Source of the DNA: an uncultured Eubacteriales bacterium
GTDB lineage: Bacteria > Bacillota > Clostridia > Oscillospirales > UBA644
DNA: 64,000 nucleotides
Assembly: GCA_934454405.1 (NCBI GenBank)
Contig: CAKSFN010000003.1
Span: 1-64,000, forward strand
Reading direction: 5' to 3'
Below the pieces are notes generated by a model that ran no database searches, was not told the DNA's origin, and worked only from the letters and a program-made list of their open reading frames with translations. Shown here piece after piece: positions 8,500 to 16,687 of the stretch (its first letter is position 1; the number at the start of each line of letters is the position of its first letter). The position numbers and the translations under genes were made by a program.

Positions 8500-9762
8500 T
8501 CATTTTGTCATCTGTCTGAGCTCCGCGGCAAATTCGACCGTTCTCCCGTCGTCGCTTTTCGCTTTTATGCTTCCTCTGTGTCCCTCCGCGATACTGCGCG
8601 CTATCGAAAGCCCTATTCCGAAGCCGCCCGTCTCCGAAGTTCTCGAAGCGTCGGGACGGTAGAAACGGTCAAAAAGCTTGTCAAGTTCCTCTTTTTTCAA
8701 GCCGTCGGCTTCGTTTTTCGTGCAAACGGTTATCCCTTTTTTGCTTTTCTTCATCAAAAACTCAACGGGCGTGTTCTCCGCCGCGTATTTAATCGCGTTG
8801 TCAAGCAAAACGGAAACAAGCTGTCTGACGGCGTATTCGTCGCCGCCGTATCCGACATTCGGTTCAACGGATATTTTCAGCTCGTGCCCGCATGACAGCG
8901 CAAAATCCGCGAATGAATCAGCCGTTTCTTTGCACGCCGCGCTCGCGTCGAACCACGCAAAGCGGAGCGGCGACTGTTCCTCGTCCATACGGGAAAGCGT
9001 GACAAGCGAATTGACAAGATCTTTCAGTTTTTCCGTCTGCGCTTTCGCCTTGTCTATCCATTTGTTCCCGCCCGTGTCCATTTCAAGCACTTTCAGGCTT
9101 GTCGCAATAACCGTTATCGGCGTTTTTAATTCGTGGCTCGCGTCCGTTATGAACCGTTTCTGCTTTTCGTAAGTCTTTACAACAGGGTCTATCGCTCTGC
9201 GGGAGCAAAGCACGACGATTATGTATACAAGCGCAATACAAACAAGCATCGACCCGAACGAAATCACCGCGAATTTCGTTATCGTTTCGACCTCCTTGTG
9301 ACAGTCGAGAAACACCGCCATAAAGCCGCCGCCCGTTTTCGTGACGAGAAACTTATAGCCGTTTTTGAAGCCGAAGCCCTCGCCTTTGTCCGTTGCGATT
9401 TTCAGGTATTCGTCCGTGTCGTCCTCCGTCACCGCTGCGATGTTTTGCAGGTCGGCTTTCGTCAGCGTTCCGTTTTCGTCGTATTCAAGCGCAAAATACC
9501 GCGTCATAAACGGCGCTTCTCTGTCGCCTCTGCTCAGGGGCTTGTCGCCGTTCGGCGGCACAGGTACCGCCTTGTCGCCCGGCGCAGGCTCCGCCGAGGG
9601 CATTCGTCCGCGATTGTCGGAAATCTTTTGAAGCGTATCGGTCAGCTGCGAATTGACGGATATGAAATTGACGGCGTTGACCGTTATGCAGAGCAGCAGA
9701 AGCACCGCCGAGACCGCCGTGACCGAGATGACCGTAAATCTCTTTTTCAGTTTTTTTATCAT
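8500..9762 (-). CDS. Sensor histidine kinase
   Basis: Membrane sensor kinase of a two-component system. Membrane segments are near residues 11-35 and 163-186, enclosing a ~125-residue extracellular sensor with a Pro/Gly-rich part. The dimerisation box is DASHELKTPI with His210 as the phosphorylation site. The ATPase domain has the N box (LLDNAIKYA) and a GFGIGLSIA G box. The start overlaps the response regulator stop by 4 nt (ATGA), so the pair is translationally coupled. No terminator is visible before scfA, 99 nt downstream on the same strand, so read-through is possible. The ligand is unknown. Confidence 0.95.
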   Translation of the reverse strand: MIKKLKKRFTVISVTAVSAVLLLLCITVNAVNFISVNSQLTDTLQKISDNRGRMPSAEPAPGDKAVPVPPNGDKPLSRGDREAPFMTRYFALEYDENGTLTKADLQNIAAVTEDDTDEYLKIATDKGEGFGFKNGYKFLVTKTGGGFMAVFLDCHKEVETITKFAVISFGSMLVCIALVYIIVVLCSRRAIDPVVKTYEKQKRFITDASHELKTPITVIATSLKVLEMDTGGNKWIDKAKAQTEKLKDLVNSLVTLSRMDEEQSPLRFAWFDASAACKETADSFADFALSCGHELKISVEPNVGYGGDEYAVRQLVSVLLDNAIKYAAENTPVEFLMKKSKKGITVCTKNEADGLKKEELDKLFDRFYRPDASRTSETGGFGIGLSIARSIAEGHRGSIKAKSDDGRTVEFAAELRQMTK

Positions 9763-10433
9763 TTTCCGTCCTCCAACACATAGCCCATGCCCCTGTTGGC
9801 ATTTATTGAAACCGTCGAGCCTATCGAACGGAGTTTTTTACGCAGATTGGAAATATGTACCCAAACCACGTTTATCTCCGCCTCGCTGTCCCAGCCCCAG
9901 ACGCGCTCCATAATTCTGTCGGCGGAAAAAACTATTTTCGGCGAACGCATAAAAAGTTCCATTACCTGATATTCTCTGCCGCTCAGACGCACGCTTTTTC
10001 CGCCGCAGACAAGTTCGCCGCTGCCCGAGTCAAGGCTGACGTCGCCGAATGTCATCACCGCGGGCTTGTATTCGCCGCTTCTTCTCAACATCGCGCGCAC
10101 GCGGCTTATCAGTTCGTCGGGCTCGAACGGCTTCGGCAGATAATCGTCCGCTCCCGCGTCAAAGCCCTCTATCCTGTCGTAAGTCTGCGCCTTTGCCGTC
10201 AGCATCATAACAGGCGTTTTTATGCCGTCTTTCCGCAGTTTTTTCAGCACCTCCACGCCGTCCAGCTTCGGCATCATAACATCAAGAATTATCGCGTCGT
10301 ATTCGCCCGACGAGCCGTATTCGTATGCCGCAAACCCGTCGTGAACCGCGTCCACGGAAAATTTATTCTTCTCAAAAAAAACGGTCAACGCTTCCGCAAG
10401 GTCAAGTTCGTCTTCCGCTATAAGCAAACGCAT
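9759..10433 (-). CDS. OmpR-family response regulator
   Basis: Receiver domain at residues 1-115 with phospho-acceptor Asp51 (in ILDVMMPKLDG) and Lys near 101 (LPKPF). A winged-helix DNA-binding domain fills residues 127-224. The start at 10433 is chosen over a GTG at 10445 because it begins MRLLIAEDE like its family and has GGGGTGG upstream. It is the first gene of the two-component operon, driven by a consensus promoter. Paired 11-bp-spaced repeats between this gene and the divergent carbohydrate-binding protein gene are plausible binding sites. Confidence 0.95.
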   Translation of the reverse strand: MRLLIAEDELDLAEALTVFFEKNKFSVDAVHDGFAAYEYGSSGEYDAIILDVMMPKLDGVEVLKKLRKDGIKTPVMMLTAKAQTYDRIEGFDAGADDYLPKPFEPDELISRVRAMLRRSGEYKPAVMTFGDVSLDSGSGELVCGGKSVRLSGREYQVMELFMRSPKIVFSADRIMERVWGWDSEAEINVVWVHISNLRKKLRSIGSTVSINANRGMGYVLEDGK

Positions 10434-10466
10434 AAAAACAACCACCCCGTAACTCTTTTCGTCTTA

Positions 10467-10496
10467 ATTATACAACTCCGCGGCGGGCTTTGTCAA
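10467..10496 (-). promoter_or_regulatory. Promoter of the two-component system operon
   Basis: Minus-strand TTGACA (10491-10496) and TATAAT (10467-10472) with an 18-bp spacer. Both hexamers match the consensus. Confidence 0.85.
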
Positions 10497-10525
10497 GCCT
10501 GCCGATAATATATTACGCGCGTGAG

Positions 10526-10590
10526 TTAAAGCGAACCTAAAGAAATTTTTTTGATTTCTTTAACTGCGTTTTAGGTATGCGGTGTATACT
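10526..10590 (+). promoter_or_regulatory. Candidate response-regulator operator and promoter of the carbohydrate-binding protein gene
   Basis: Two half-site pairs are arranged as a mirror. On the plus strand TTAAAG (10526-10531) and CTAAAG (10537-10542) start 11 bp apart. On the minus strand CTAAAA (10574-10569) and TTAAAG (10563-10558) also start 11 bp apart. Direct repeats with an 11-bp period are usual for OmpR-family regulators. A -10 like TATACT sits at 10585-10590 with no good -35 box, as expected for an activator-dependent promoter. The regulator gene is next door. Confidence 0.5.
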
Positions 10591-10666
10591 CGTGTCGGAA
10601 AGAACGAAAGGGGCGTCCGAAATGAAAAATTCAGACCGCAAATCAAAAGCCGAAAGGAAGATATGT

Positions 10667-12424
10667 ATGAAACTTAAAACCGCATTGAAGCGTATCCCGG
10701 CGTGCGTTCTCGCCGCGCTGACGGTACTTGTATTTTCACGGGCGGTGTTTGCCGCAGCCGAATACAGCGAAGACGGCGCAACATCGTTTGTCTTCTCCGA
10801 AGACGGCATCACCGTTTCAGAGGGCGATTATACCGATTATAAAACCGACGGAACGGCGCTTACAATCAAAGGCGGCGGAACTTACGTCGTATCGGGTTCC
10901 TGCTCCGACGGCTCGATAACCGTCAAAAAAGGCGTGACGGGCGTAACGCTTGTTCTCAACGGGCTTGACCTTACAAGCGCTTCGACCGCGCCGATAGCCT
11001 GCAACAAATCAAGTGAAGTTACATTGACGGCCGCGCAGGGAACCGTGAACACTTTGACCGACTCCGCGCAGAACAACGATGAGAATTTCCCCGATAACGA
11101 GCTTGCTGAAAACGCCGTTATCAAATGCAAGGACGGCTCAAAGGTCGTTTTGAGCGGTTCGGGAACTCTTAATATCGCCGCCAACGGCAAAAACGGCATA
11201 AAATCGGGAGCAACGACCGAAACGGAGGGCGAAGCGTCCCTGACGATAAAAGAACTGACCCTTAACATCAACGCGTCCGTCAACGACGCAATAAACGCGG
11301 AGCAGCTTCTGAATGTTGAAAGCGGAACATTGACAATAAATGCCGCCGATGACGGTATTCATTGTGACCTTGTTATGAACGTCGGCGCTGACGGAACGGC
11401 AGGTCCCGCGATTGAGATAACCGGCTGCAACGAGGGGCTTGAAGCCGCAACACTCAACATTTATTCGGGCAATATCACCGTTCACGCGGAAGATGACTGC
11501 CTGAACGCCGCAAATTCCGACCTGACGGATTATGAGTTTTCTGTCAATATATCGGGCGGCGCGCTTTATATGGACTCCGTTTCGGGCGACGGTATCGACT
11601 CCAACGGAACGCTGACTGTCTCGGGCGGCACGGTCGTTGTCTGGACGGCAGACACCGCCGACAACCAGCCTCTTGACGCTGACGGCGCGATAACCGTTTC
11701 GGGCGGCACGGTTCTTGCCGCAGGCGGCAGCGCAGGTATGGGCATGAACCTTTTCTCTTCGCAGCCGTATGTTATTTTCGGTTCCTCCGCACAGGGCGGG
11801 CAACCCGGCGGCGGTCAGATGCCGTCAGACGGACAACAGCCTCCCGAAAGGCCGTCGGGCGAAAATCATCCCTCGGGTGAACGTCCCACGGGCGGTCAGC
11901 CGTCAGACGGACAACAGCCTCCCGAAAGGCCGTCGGGCGAAAATCAACCCTCGGGCGAACGTCCCACAGGCGGTCAGCCGTCTGACGGTAATCAGCCCGG
12001 CGGAAAGGACAGCGTGTCGATAATTTCGGCGAACAGCGCCGTTGCCGTAAAAGACGCTTCCGGCAATGTTATTTATACCTACACCGCGCCCTGCGCCGCA
12101 GGCTATGTTTTCTTCTCCTCGGCAGACCTGACCTCGGGCGAGACTTACACCCTCTATGCAGATAACACATCCGTTGCATCCGCAGCCGCGGGCACGGAGG
12201 CGAATTCCGGCGGACAGCCCGGCGAACGCCCGACGGGCGACCCACAGAACCCGTCCGACGGATCTTCCTCCGAAACTCCGTCCGACGGCAGCTCTTCACA
12301 GACCGCTCCCGACACTTCGGACGGCTCAAACACGGCGCTTTGGATAACGGTCGCTTGTGTTTCCGCAACGCTTGTTATCGCCGCCGTTGTTGTGACGGTC
12401 GTTGAGAAAAAGAAGCGCTCCTGA
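10667..12424 (+). CDS. Secreted, membrane-anchored carbohydrate-binding domain protein
   Basis: Resembles the Cthe_2159-type carbohydrate-binding beta-helix family (dockerin-free cell-surface polysaccharide binders). A signal peptide covers the first ~30 residues (hydrophobic core, then AVFAAAE). It is followed by ~370 residues of repeated short strands rich in Gly/Asn/Asp turns (SGGTLTV-like, GDGIDSNGTLTVSGGT). Then come a Pro/Gly/Gln-rich spacer with 26-residue repeats, a small domain with YTAPCAAGYVFFSS, a second Ser/Pro spacer and a C-terminal membrane helix ending KKKRS. The ATG at 10667 has AGGAAG upstream; an in-frame ATG at 10622 with AAAGGGG is a real alternative. It is divergent from the two-component system and may be its target. 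Confidence 0.85.
   Translation: MKLKTALKRIPACVLAALTVLVFSRAVFAAAEYSEDGATSFVFSEDGITVSEGDYTDYKTDGTALTIKGGGTYVVSGSCSDGSITVKKGVTGVTLVLNGLDLTSASTAPIACNKSSEVTLTAAQGTVNTLTDSAQNNDENFPDNELAENAVIKCKDGSKVVLSGSGTLNIAANGKNGIKSGATTETEGEASLTIKELTLNINASVNDAINAEQLLNVESGTLTINAADDGIHCDLVMNVGADGTAGPAIEITGCNEGLEAATLNIYSGNITVHAEDDCLNAANSDLTDYEFSVNISGGALYMDSVSGDGIDSNGTLTVSGGTVVVWTADTADNQPLDADGAITVSGGTVLAAGGSAGMGMNLFSSQPYVIFGSSAQGGQPGGGQMPSDGQQPPERPSGENHPSGERPTGGQPSDGQQPPERPSGENQPSGERPTGGQPSDGNQPGGKDSVSIISANSAVAVKDASGNVIYTYTAPCAAGYVFFSSADLTSGETYTLYADNTSVASAAAGTEANSGGQPGERPTGDPQNPSDGSSSETPSDGSSSQTAPDTSDGSNTALWITVACVSATLVIAAVVVTVVEKKKRS
11822..11992 (+). repeat. 78-bp tandem repeat inside the carbohydrate-binding protein gene
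   Basis: Two full copies with a period of exactly 78 bp start at 11822 and 11900, followed by a partial third copy from 11978. Each encodes 26 residues of Pro/Gln/Gly/Ser/Glu-rich spacer (PSDGQQPPERPSGEN then PSGERPTGGQ). Copies differ at only a few bases, which indicates recent duplication and likely length variation among strains. Confidence 0.9.
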
Positions 12425-12501
12425 CATGGTGACACCTCACTCACTGCAAGAATTTAATAGCAAAAGCCTGAACTTTTTCATATAGATTTTACTGCCTGAA
12501 C

Positions 12502-12543
12502 AGCCCTGCGGCGTAAGCATTCGCTTACGCCGCAGGGCTTTGT
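12502..12543 (+). terminator. Hairpin terminator between convergent genes
   Basis: A perfect 17-bp stem (12502-12518 with 12523-12539) with a 4-nt loop, followed on the plus strand by only TTT. It lies between the carbohydrate-binding protein gene and the end of the serpin operon and may act on both. The stem is strong but the T tract is weak. Confidence 0.65.
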
Positions 12544-12580
12544 GAGATGAGGTATTTCAGGAGATTTGAAACTGTCTTTG

Positions 12581-12889
12581 TTATTCCGCGGAAAAGTCGG
12601 TCGGGGTGTTTTCGAGCGTGTTTCCGTAAATCGCTTCCTTTTCCAGCGCCCAAAGCTCGTCAAGGCTTCTGTATCTTTGCGAGAGGGGATAGAATCGCGT
12701 CTTTTTGTAGGTTTCACCGTTCGGAAGCGTTTTGTTCCAGATAACTATCTTGTAGGTCACGGCATTGAATTCCTGCGTTCTGTCGTTTGTCGCCGCCGCG
12801 GGAACAGGGAAGAACAAAATGCCTGCCGCAAGAAGCGCGATAAGAAAAACTGTTGTCAGTATTCTTCTTGTTTTGACTGATTTTACCAT
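12581..12889 (-). CDS. Small secreted or membrane-anchored protein of unknown function
   Basis: A 102-residue protein with a hydrophobic segment at about 10-28 (signal peptide or single membrane anchor, then PVPAAATND) and an extracellular part containing the Tyr/Trp-rich stretch YKIVIWNKTLPNGETYKKTRFY and SLDELWALE. Its pattern looks like a conserved protein rather than chance: it follows the serpin gene by 21 nt on the same strand and has AAGG upstream of the ATG. I do not recognise a named family. It is the last gene of the ECF sigma operon. Confidence 0.75.
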   Translation of the reverse strand: MVKSVKTRRILTTVFLIALLAAGILFFPVPAAATNDRTQEFNAVTYKIVIWNKTLPNGETYKKTRFYPLSQRYRSLDELWALEKEAIYGNTLENTPTDFSAE

Positions 12890-12910
12890 AATTTAATGCC
12901 TTACCTTGTA

Positions 12911-14191
12911 TTATTTTTGTATGTCCGTTACCGAGCCTATAAATATCGGTGTCGAAGTCTCGTTATCGAATATGATATAGACGAAAGGTCTGTCAAGCGT
13001 GACTTCTTTTATTTCTTCGGGGTACATCGAGCCTGTCGCATTGACTGCGACCGAGGTCACCGCTCCCGCCTTTGTGCCGCGCTCGTCAACTTCGATATGC
13101 GTTTTATGCAAAACTTTGCTTATATAAAGGTTGCTTCCGTCGCTGCATTTTCCGAGCTTTGAAAGGTTTGCCTTTGAGGCGTTGAAAGCGTCGGAAAGCC
13201 CGAGCGCGATAAGGATGTCGTTGAGCCTCAATTCAAAATCATAGCCGAATTTCGGCATTGTTGCCTGTACCGACGTACTTTGCGGAGAGGTCAGCATTTT
13301 AACGACCTTTTCGGGCGCGGTATTCGCAAGCGTTTTGACGTAATCGGCAAGTGAAACGCCATCGTTCGGAAGCAACGCGATAAACGAATATCTTCCGCCT
13401 GTATAATTCTTTCTGAAGCCTGTCGCATACCCGTCGTCGAAATATGCGTATTCTTTCGACCGCATCATTTCGACTTTTCTTTTTTGCCCGTCAAGAGATG
13501 TGAATGTTCCGTCGGAGATGTCGTTTTTCCTGTAAATATCCTGCCATTCCGCGTCAAAAGAAAGCGCGTTTATCAAAAACATAACGGTGTCTTTGTCGAT
13601 ATCTTCAATTATCCGGTCTATCATTTTATCGGTTTTGTCGCTGACCCACGCGTTGATGTCTTTGACGGTTTGAGACCCGAAATCGGAACCGTAAAGTGAC
13701 GCCGAATACCAATCCGCGTTTTTCTGCAAAAAGGTTCTGTCCGCTTCAAAAGAGTGATGCTCCGTGTTGAACCATATCGAGTTCGCTATTTTCAGTTTAT
13801 CGGCATTTTCATTTGAAAGACTTTGCAGAAAAGTGTAAAGATAGGCGTTCAGTTCGTCGGTGTCCATGCCCGAGCCGAGCAAAGTTTCAAACTGTTTTTT
13901 CGTTTCCCCGTCCGCGCCGTTTGATGTCATCGCAAGCGCAAGCGTAACGGAAACGGGAGAGACAAGAAGATTTTCTTTTCCTTTTTCTTCAAACGTTTTT
14001 TCAAGCAGTTTGAGCGCAAAGTTCATCTGCGCGGCCGAATATTTCGCGTCCGCCGCCTTGCCTTCGACTTTAACGGGCGTTATTCCCTGTGAAAGATCTG
14101 CCGCCTGCACTCTTTTTGCACAACCCGTAAGGTTGATTCCGATAACCGCGGCAAGCAGCAGCGCAAAAATCCCTGTTATTTTCTTTTTCAT
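12911..14191 (-). CDS. Serpin-family protease inhibitor, lipoprotein
   Basis: Bacterial serpin, a suicide inhibitor of serine or cysteine proteases. Residues 1-24 form a lipoprotein signal peptide with lipobox LTGC (Cys24), so it should be tethered outside the membrane. The serpin core is full length: NLLVSPVSVTLALAMTSNGA, NSIWF, LINALSFDAEW, the hinge DERGTKAGAVTS with small residues at P12-P9, and the C-terminal DRPFVYIIFDNETSTPIFIGSV. The hinge composition fits an inhibitory serpin. The P1 residue cannot be fixed, but the loop around VAVNATGSMYPEE is where it lies. It is the fourth gene of an operon headed by an ECF sigma factor. Confidence 0.95.
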   Translation of the reverse strand: MKKKITGIFALLLAAVIGINLTGCAKRVQAADLSQGITPVKVEGKAADAKYSAAQMNFALKLLEKTFEEKGKENLLVSPVSVTLALAMTSNGADGETKKQFETLLGSGMDTDELNAYLYTFLQSLSNENADKLKIANSIWFNTEHHSFEADRTFLQKNADWYSASLYGSDFGSQTVKDINAWVSDKTDKMIDRIIEDIDKDTVMFLINALSFDAEWQDIYRKNDISDGTFTSLDGQKRKVEMMRSKEYAYFDDGYATGFRKNYTGGRYSFIALLPNDGVSLADYVKTLANTAPEKVVKMLTSPQSTSVQATMPKFGYDFELRLNDILIALGLSDAFNASKANLSKLGKCSDGSNLYISKVLHKTHIEVDERGTKAGAVTSVAVNATGSMYPEEIKEVTLDRPFVYIIFDNETSTPIFIGSVTDIQK

Positions 14192-14229
14192 ATTTGATTC
14201 CCTTTCTTGGCTGATTATACTCCGACTGT

Positions 14230-15237
14230 TTATCTTTCGGTCGGTAATTCGGATTCTATCCGCAAAACCTGCGCTACCTGCGGCGGATCGGAAAGCGTTA
14301 TCGCGTTTCCCGAATAAAACACTTTAACGGTTTCGCCGGGTTTCAGATCCGTTATCCCGATTTCGTCGCCGCCTCTGTAAAACGCGGTATTTTTGTCGCA
14401 TTTGAGCGAAAAGCCGCTGCAAAGAACGGTGTTTGCTGCCGCTTCAATGTCCTTTACCGTCATCTGCTGTTCCGTAACCGTTTCGTGTATGCCGCCCTTG
14501 TCGGCGATTTTTTCGATATATACGGCTCTTGTCGGCGCTTTTTCTGTTTCTTCCGCGTCGGGCGTGAGTATGACTTCCCACATACCGTAATCTTTGTCGT
14601 AAGCGACGGTTGCGTAAAAACCGTATTCGTCGTTTGAGTAGGTCTGGACGGCGATCATCACTGCGTCGAATGCGTTGTCAAGAATATAAAGACTTTCAAC
14701 GTCGGTCACATTTTTCCATTGAGCTGCAAGACCGAATTTTTCGGCGATCTCTTTGTACGAAAAAGTTTCTTCACCGGTTTTTGTTTTGATAAATGTTATC
14801 CTTTCCGCAAAAGGCGTCGCGCTTTCCGCGCCGTCGGGCTTGACGCAGATAATATCTCCCTTTTTGAGCTTTGACAGGCTTGTTACGGTTTCTTTTGTCC
14901 CTCTTTCCGCGGTTTCAAAAGAAACAATGCTTGTTTTGTCCGATACGGAAAAAACGATATTTTCCCTGCATTTTACGGGACGGGGAAGCACCGTTCCCGT
15001 TACTGTTTTTTCATCGGTATTTATTTCGGTGATTTTGATTATCTTTTCGCCTTTGGGAAAGTGAATACCGGCATACGCCGCGTCCCTGTTGATTATTGTC
15101 TGCGTATTTTCCGTTTCTCTCCGCGTTTCTTTTCCGACTTCCCGTTCGGTCTCTTTTTTCGCGCAGGCTGCCGCGGTTATTAAAACCGCAACCGCAAGAA
15201 GCGGAAAACACGCTTTTCGCAAAATATTTTTTCCCAT
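14230..15237 (-). CDS. Putative lipoprotein of unknown function
   Basis: A 335-residue protein with a signal peptide and a probable lipid-modified Cys25 (TAAAC; -3 is Ala, so the lipobox is not perfect). The mature part starts with a Glu/Thr/Arg-rich linker, then a beta-rich domain with an OB-like pattern (GKVTGTVLPRPVK-type strands and KKGDIICVK). A middle domain holds the segment YGFYATVAYDKDYGMWEVIL, and a C-terminal strand region carries ITDLKPGETVKVFYSGN. No named family is recognised. The start at 15237 is chosen because AAGGAGAG lies just upstream. It sits 10 nt after the putative anti-sigma gene and 38 nt before the serpin gene. Confidence 0.8.
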   Translation of the reverse strand: MGKNILRKACFPLLAVAVLITAAACAKKETEREVGKETRRETENTQTIINRDAAYAGIHFPKGEKIIKITEINTDEKTVTGTVLPRPVKCRENIVFSVSDKTSIVSFETAERGTKETVTSLSKLKKGDIICVKPDGAESATPFAERITFIKTKTGEETFSYKEIAEKFGLAAQWKNVTDVESLYILDNAFDAVMIAVQTYSNDEYGFYATVAYDKDYGMWEVILTPDAEETEKAPTRAVYIEKIADKGGIHETVTEQQMTVKDIEAAANTVLCSGFSLKCDKNTAFYRGGDEIGITDLKPGETVKVFYSGNAITLSDPPQVAQVLRIESELPTER

Positions 15238-15247
15238 ATCGCTCTCC

Positions 15248-15847
15248 TTATTTTTCGTAAGTGACGGCAAAGTAAACCACGGCAAGCGTTATACCGTTTT
15301 CGGTTATATAAACGCAGCAGCCGCCGTCGGGGTCATCTTTTGAACCGAAGCGCACTCTCCAAACGCTTTCGTCACAGTCAAAAGCGACTTCTGTATAGGG
15401 ATATTCCGTTTTTAATTCTTTCCTTGCCCGATTTATCGCGTCCTCCGCGGTTTCTGTCTTTTCGGGAGAGGTGTTGACAAACCCGTTTGACCTTAAATTC
15501 GGGTCTGTTTTGAGGCTTCCCATATCTTCGTCAAAAGAGAAATCCTCAATCTTCGTCTTGTCGGGGGCTTCTGGGGCGGAGGAGTCTGCTCTGTCGGAGG
15601 TGTGTGACGGAAGCGCAGATATTTTTTCCGTTTCGGCGAGCGTATATCCGTTTCCTTCGCTGTATGAAACGTTTGTTTTCTTCGGGTTTCTGTTTCCGAA
15701 CCCCGCAACGGCGACAACCGCGACAAGAACAACGCAGGCCGCGGAGGCGGATATTGAAATAATTCTTTTTGTTTTCTGTTTCCTTTCCTTTATATAAGCG
15801 TCGCGTCGAGCGAACACTTCTTCGTTGAATTCTTCTCTTGTTTTCAT
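15248..15847 (-). CDS. Putative membrane anti-sigma factor
   Basis: A 199-residue protein with a short charged cytoplasmic N terminus (about 30 residues), one membrane helix near 29-49, a Ser/Pro/Glu-rich linker and a C-terminal extracellular domain (about 130-199) with the pattern VWRVRFGSKDDPDGG then VYITENGITLAVVY. Its start overlaps the ECF sigma gene stop by 4 nt (ATGA). That coupling and the one-helix layout are the reasons for calling it an anti-sigma factor. The cytoplasmic part is shorter than most anti-sigma domains, so it could instead be a co-expressed membrane sensor. Confidence 0.6.
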   Translation of the reverse strand: MKTREEFNEEVFARRDAYIKERKQKTKRIISISASAACVVLVAVVAVAGFGNRNPKKTNVSYSEGNGYTLAETEKISALPSHTSDRADSSAPEAPDKTKIEDFSFDEDMGSLKTDPNLRSNGFVNTSPEKTETAEDAINRARKELKTEYPYTEVAFDCDESVWRVRFGSKDDPDGGCCVYITENGITLAVVYFAVTYEK

Positions 15848-16395
15848 AAGAGGCTTTCGCCCTCCTTTCCGAGCAGGGAGCGGAGCTCCGCTTTTGCCCT
15901 GTATAAAAGATTGTCTACCTGTTTGGGGGATTTTTTCATAATTTTTGCCGTTTCCGCGTAGGACATACCGTCGAAGTAGACAAGGTGAACCGCCGTCCGC
16001 ATTTCTTCGTTCAGCTTTTTCAGCGCTTCGTGAACCGCGCGCTTTCGTTCGCTTGTCAGAACGGCGTCCTCGGGCGTTTTTTCGTCCGATACTTCGTTTT
16101 CCGCTTCGTCGAGGGCTTCGGTCGTGATTATCTTACGCCTTTTCAGATAATTGAGCGACTTTGACCGCCCTATCATATAAAGATAGGTTTTCAGCGAAAC
16201 TTTGAAGTTGTACCTGTGTTTGTGGACAAGCAGGAACACAAAGCAGTCTGCCGCGATGTCCTCCGCCGCGTGAAAATCGTTCAAATAGCCGTTGATGAAG
16301 AAAATAAGTCCGTCACGGTATTCGTCCATTATTTCAACAAAGGCGTTTTCGTCCCCGTCCAGAAAACGGCGGTAGCTACGGGCGCCGTTATCCAA
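15844..16395 (-). CDS. ECF-type RNA polymerase sigma factor
   Basis: A 183-residue sigma-70 family protein with region 2 at about 15-85 (DYLNDFHAAEDIAADCFVFLL-like helix, then LKTYLYMIGRSKSLNYLKRR for -10 recognition) and region 4 at about 122-175 (MSYAETAKIMKKSPKQVDNLLYRAK as the helix-turn-helix). The start codon is TTG, supported by AAGGAGGG seven nt upstream; there is no better ATG. It heads a five-gene operon: sigma, putative anti-sigma, lipoprotein, serpin, small secreted protein. A TATAAT at 16442-16447 (minus) may be its -10 box, with no clear -35 box. Such factors usually activate their own operon. Confidence 0.92.
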   Translation of the reverse strand: MDNGARSYRRFLDGDENAFVEIMDEYRDGLIFFINGYLNDFHAAEDIAADCFVFLLVHKHRYNFKVSLKTYLYMIGRSKSLNYLKRRKIITTEALDEAENEVSDEKTPEDAVLTSERKRAVHEALKKLNEEMRTAVHLVYFDGMSYAETAKIMKKSPKQVDNLLYRAKAELRSLLGKEGESLL

Positions 16396-16633
16396 GGCGA
16401 TTCCCTCCTTTTGACGCGGGCGTTTTCAAGCCCTTTCACTTATTATACAATCGGGCGGGCGTTTTTCCTTATGCTTTTTGAAAAAAAATTTTTGCTCCGC
16501 CCCGAATTGATTATATCACACGCAAAAGGCGTCCGTCAAGACGGCGGAACGGCATTTTGACGCGCGCAAAAACGCTTTTGAGCAAAAAGAACTACCACTC
16601 GGAGCAAAAAAACGACCTGTCGGCGAAAAGGTA

Positions 16634-16662
16634 TTTACAAGTCGCGGAAAAAGTTGTATAAT
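16634..16662 (+). promoter_or_regulatory. Promoter of the LytTR-LiaF-like operon
   Basis: TTTACA (16634-16639), 17 bp, TATAAT (16657-16662). The -10 box contains the upstream in-frame ATG at 16661, which therefore cannot be transcribed and shows that the GTG at 16688 is the true start. Confidence 0.8.
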
Positions 16663-16687
16663 GCAATCGTCGAAAGGAGATGAGGGC

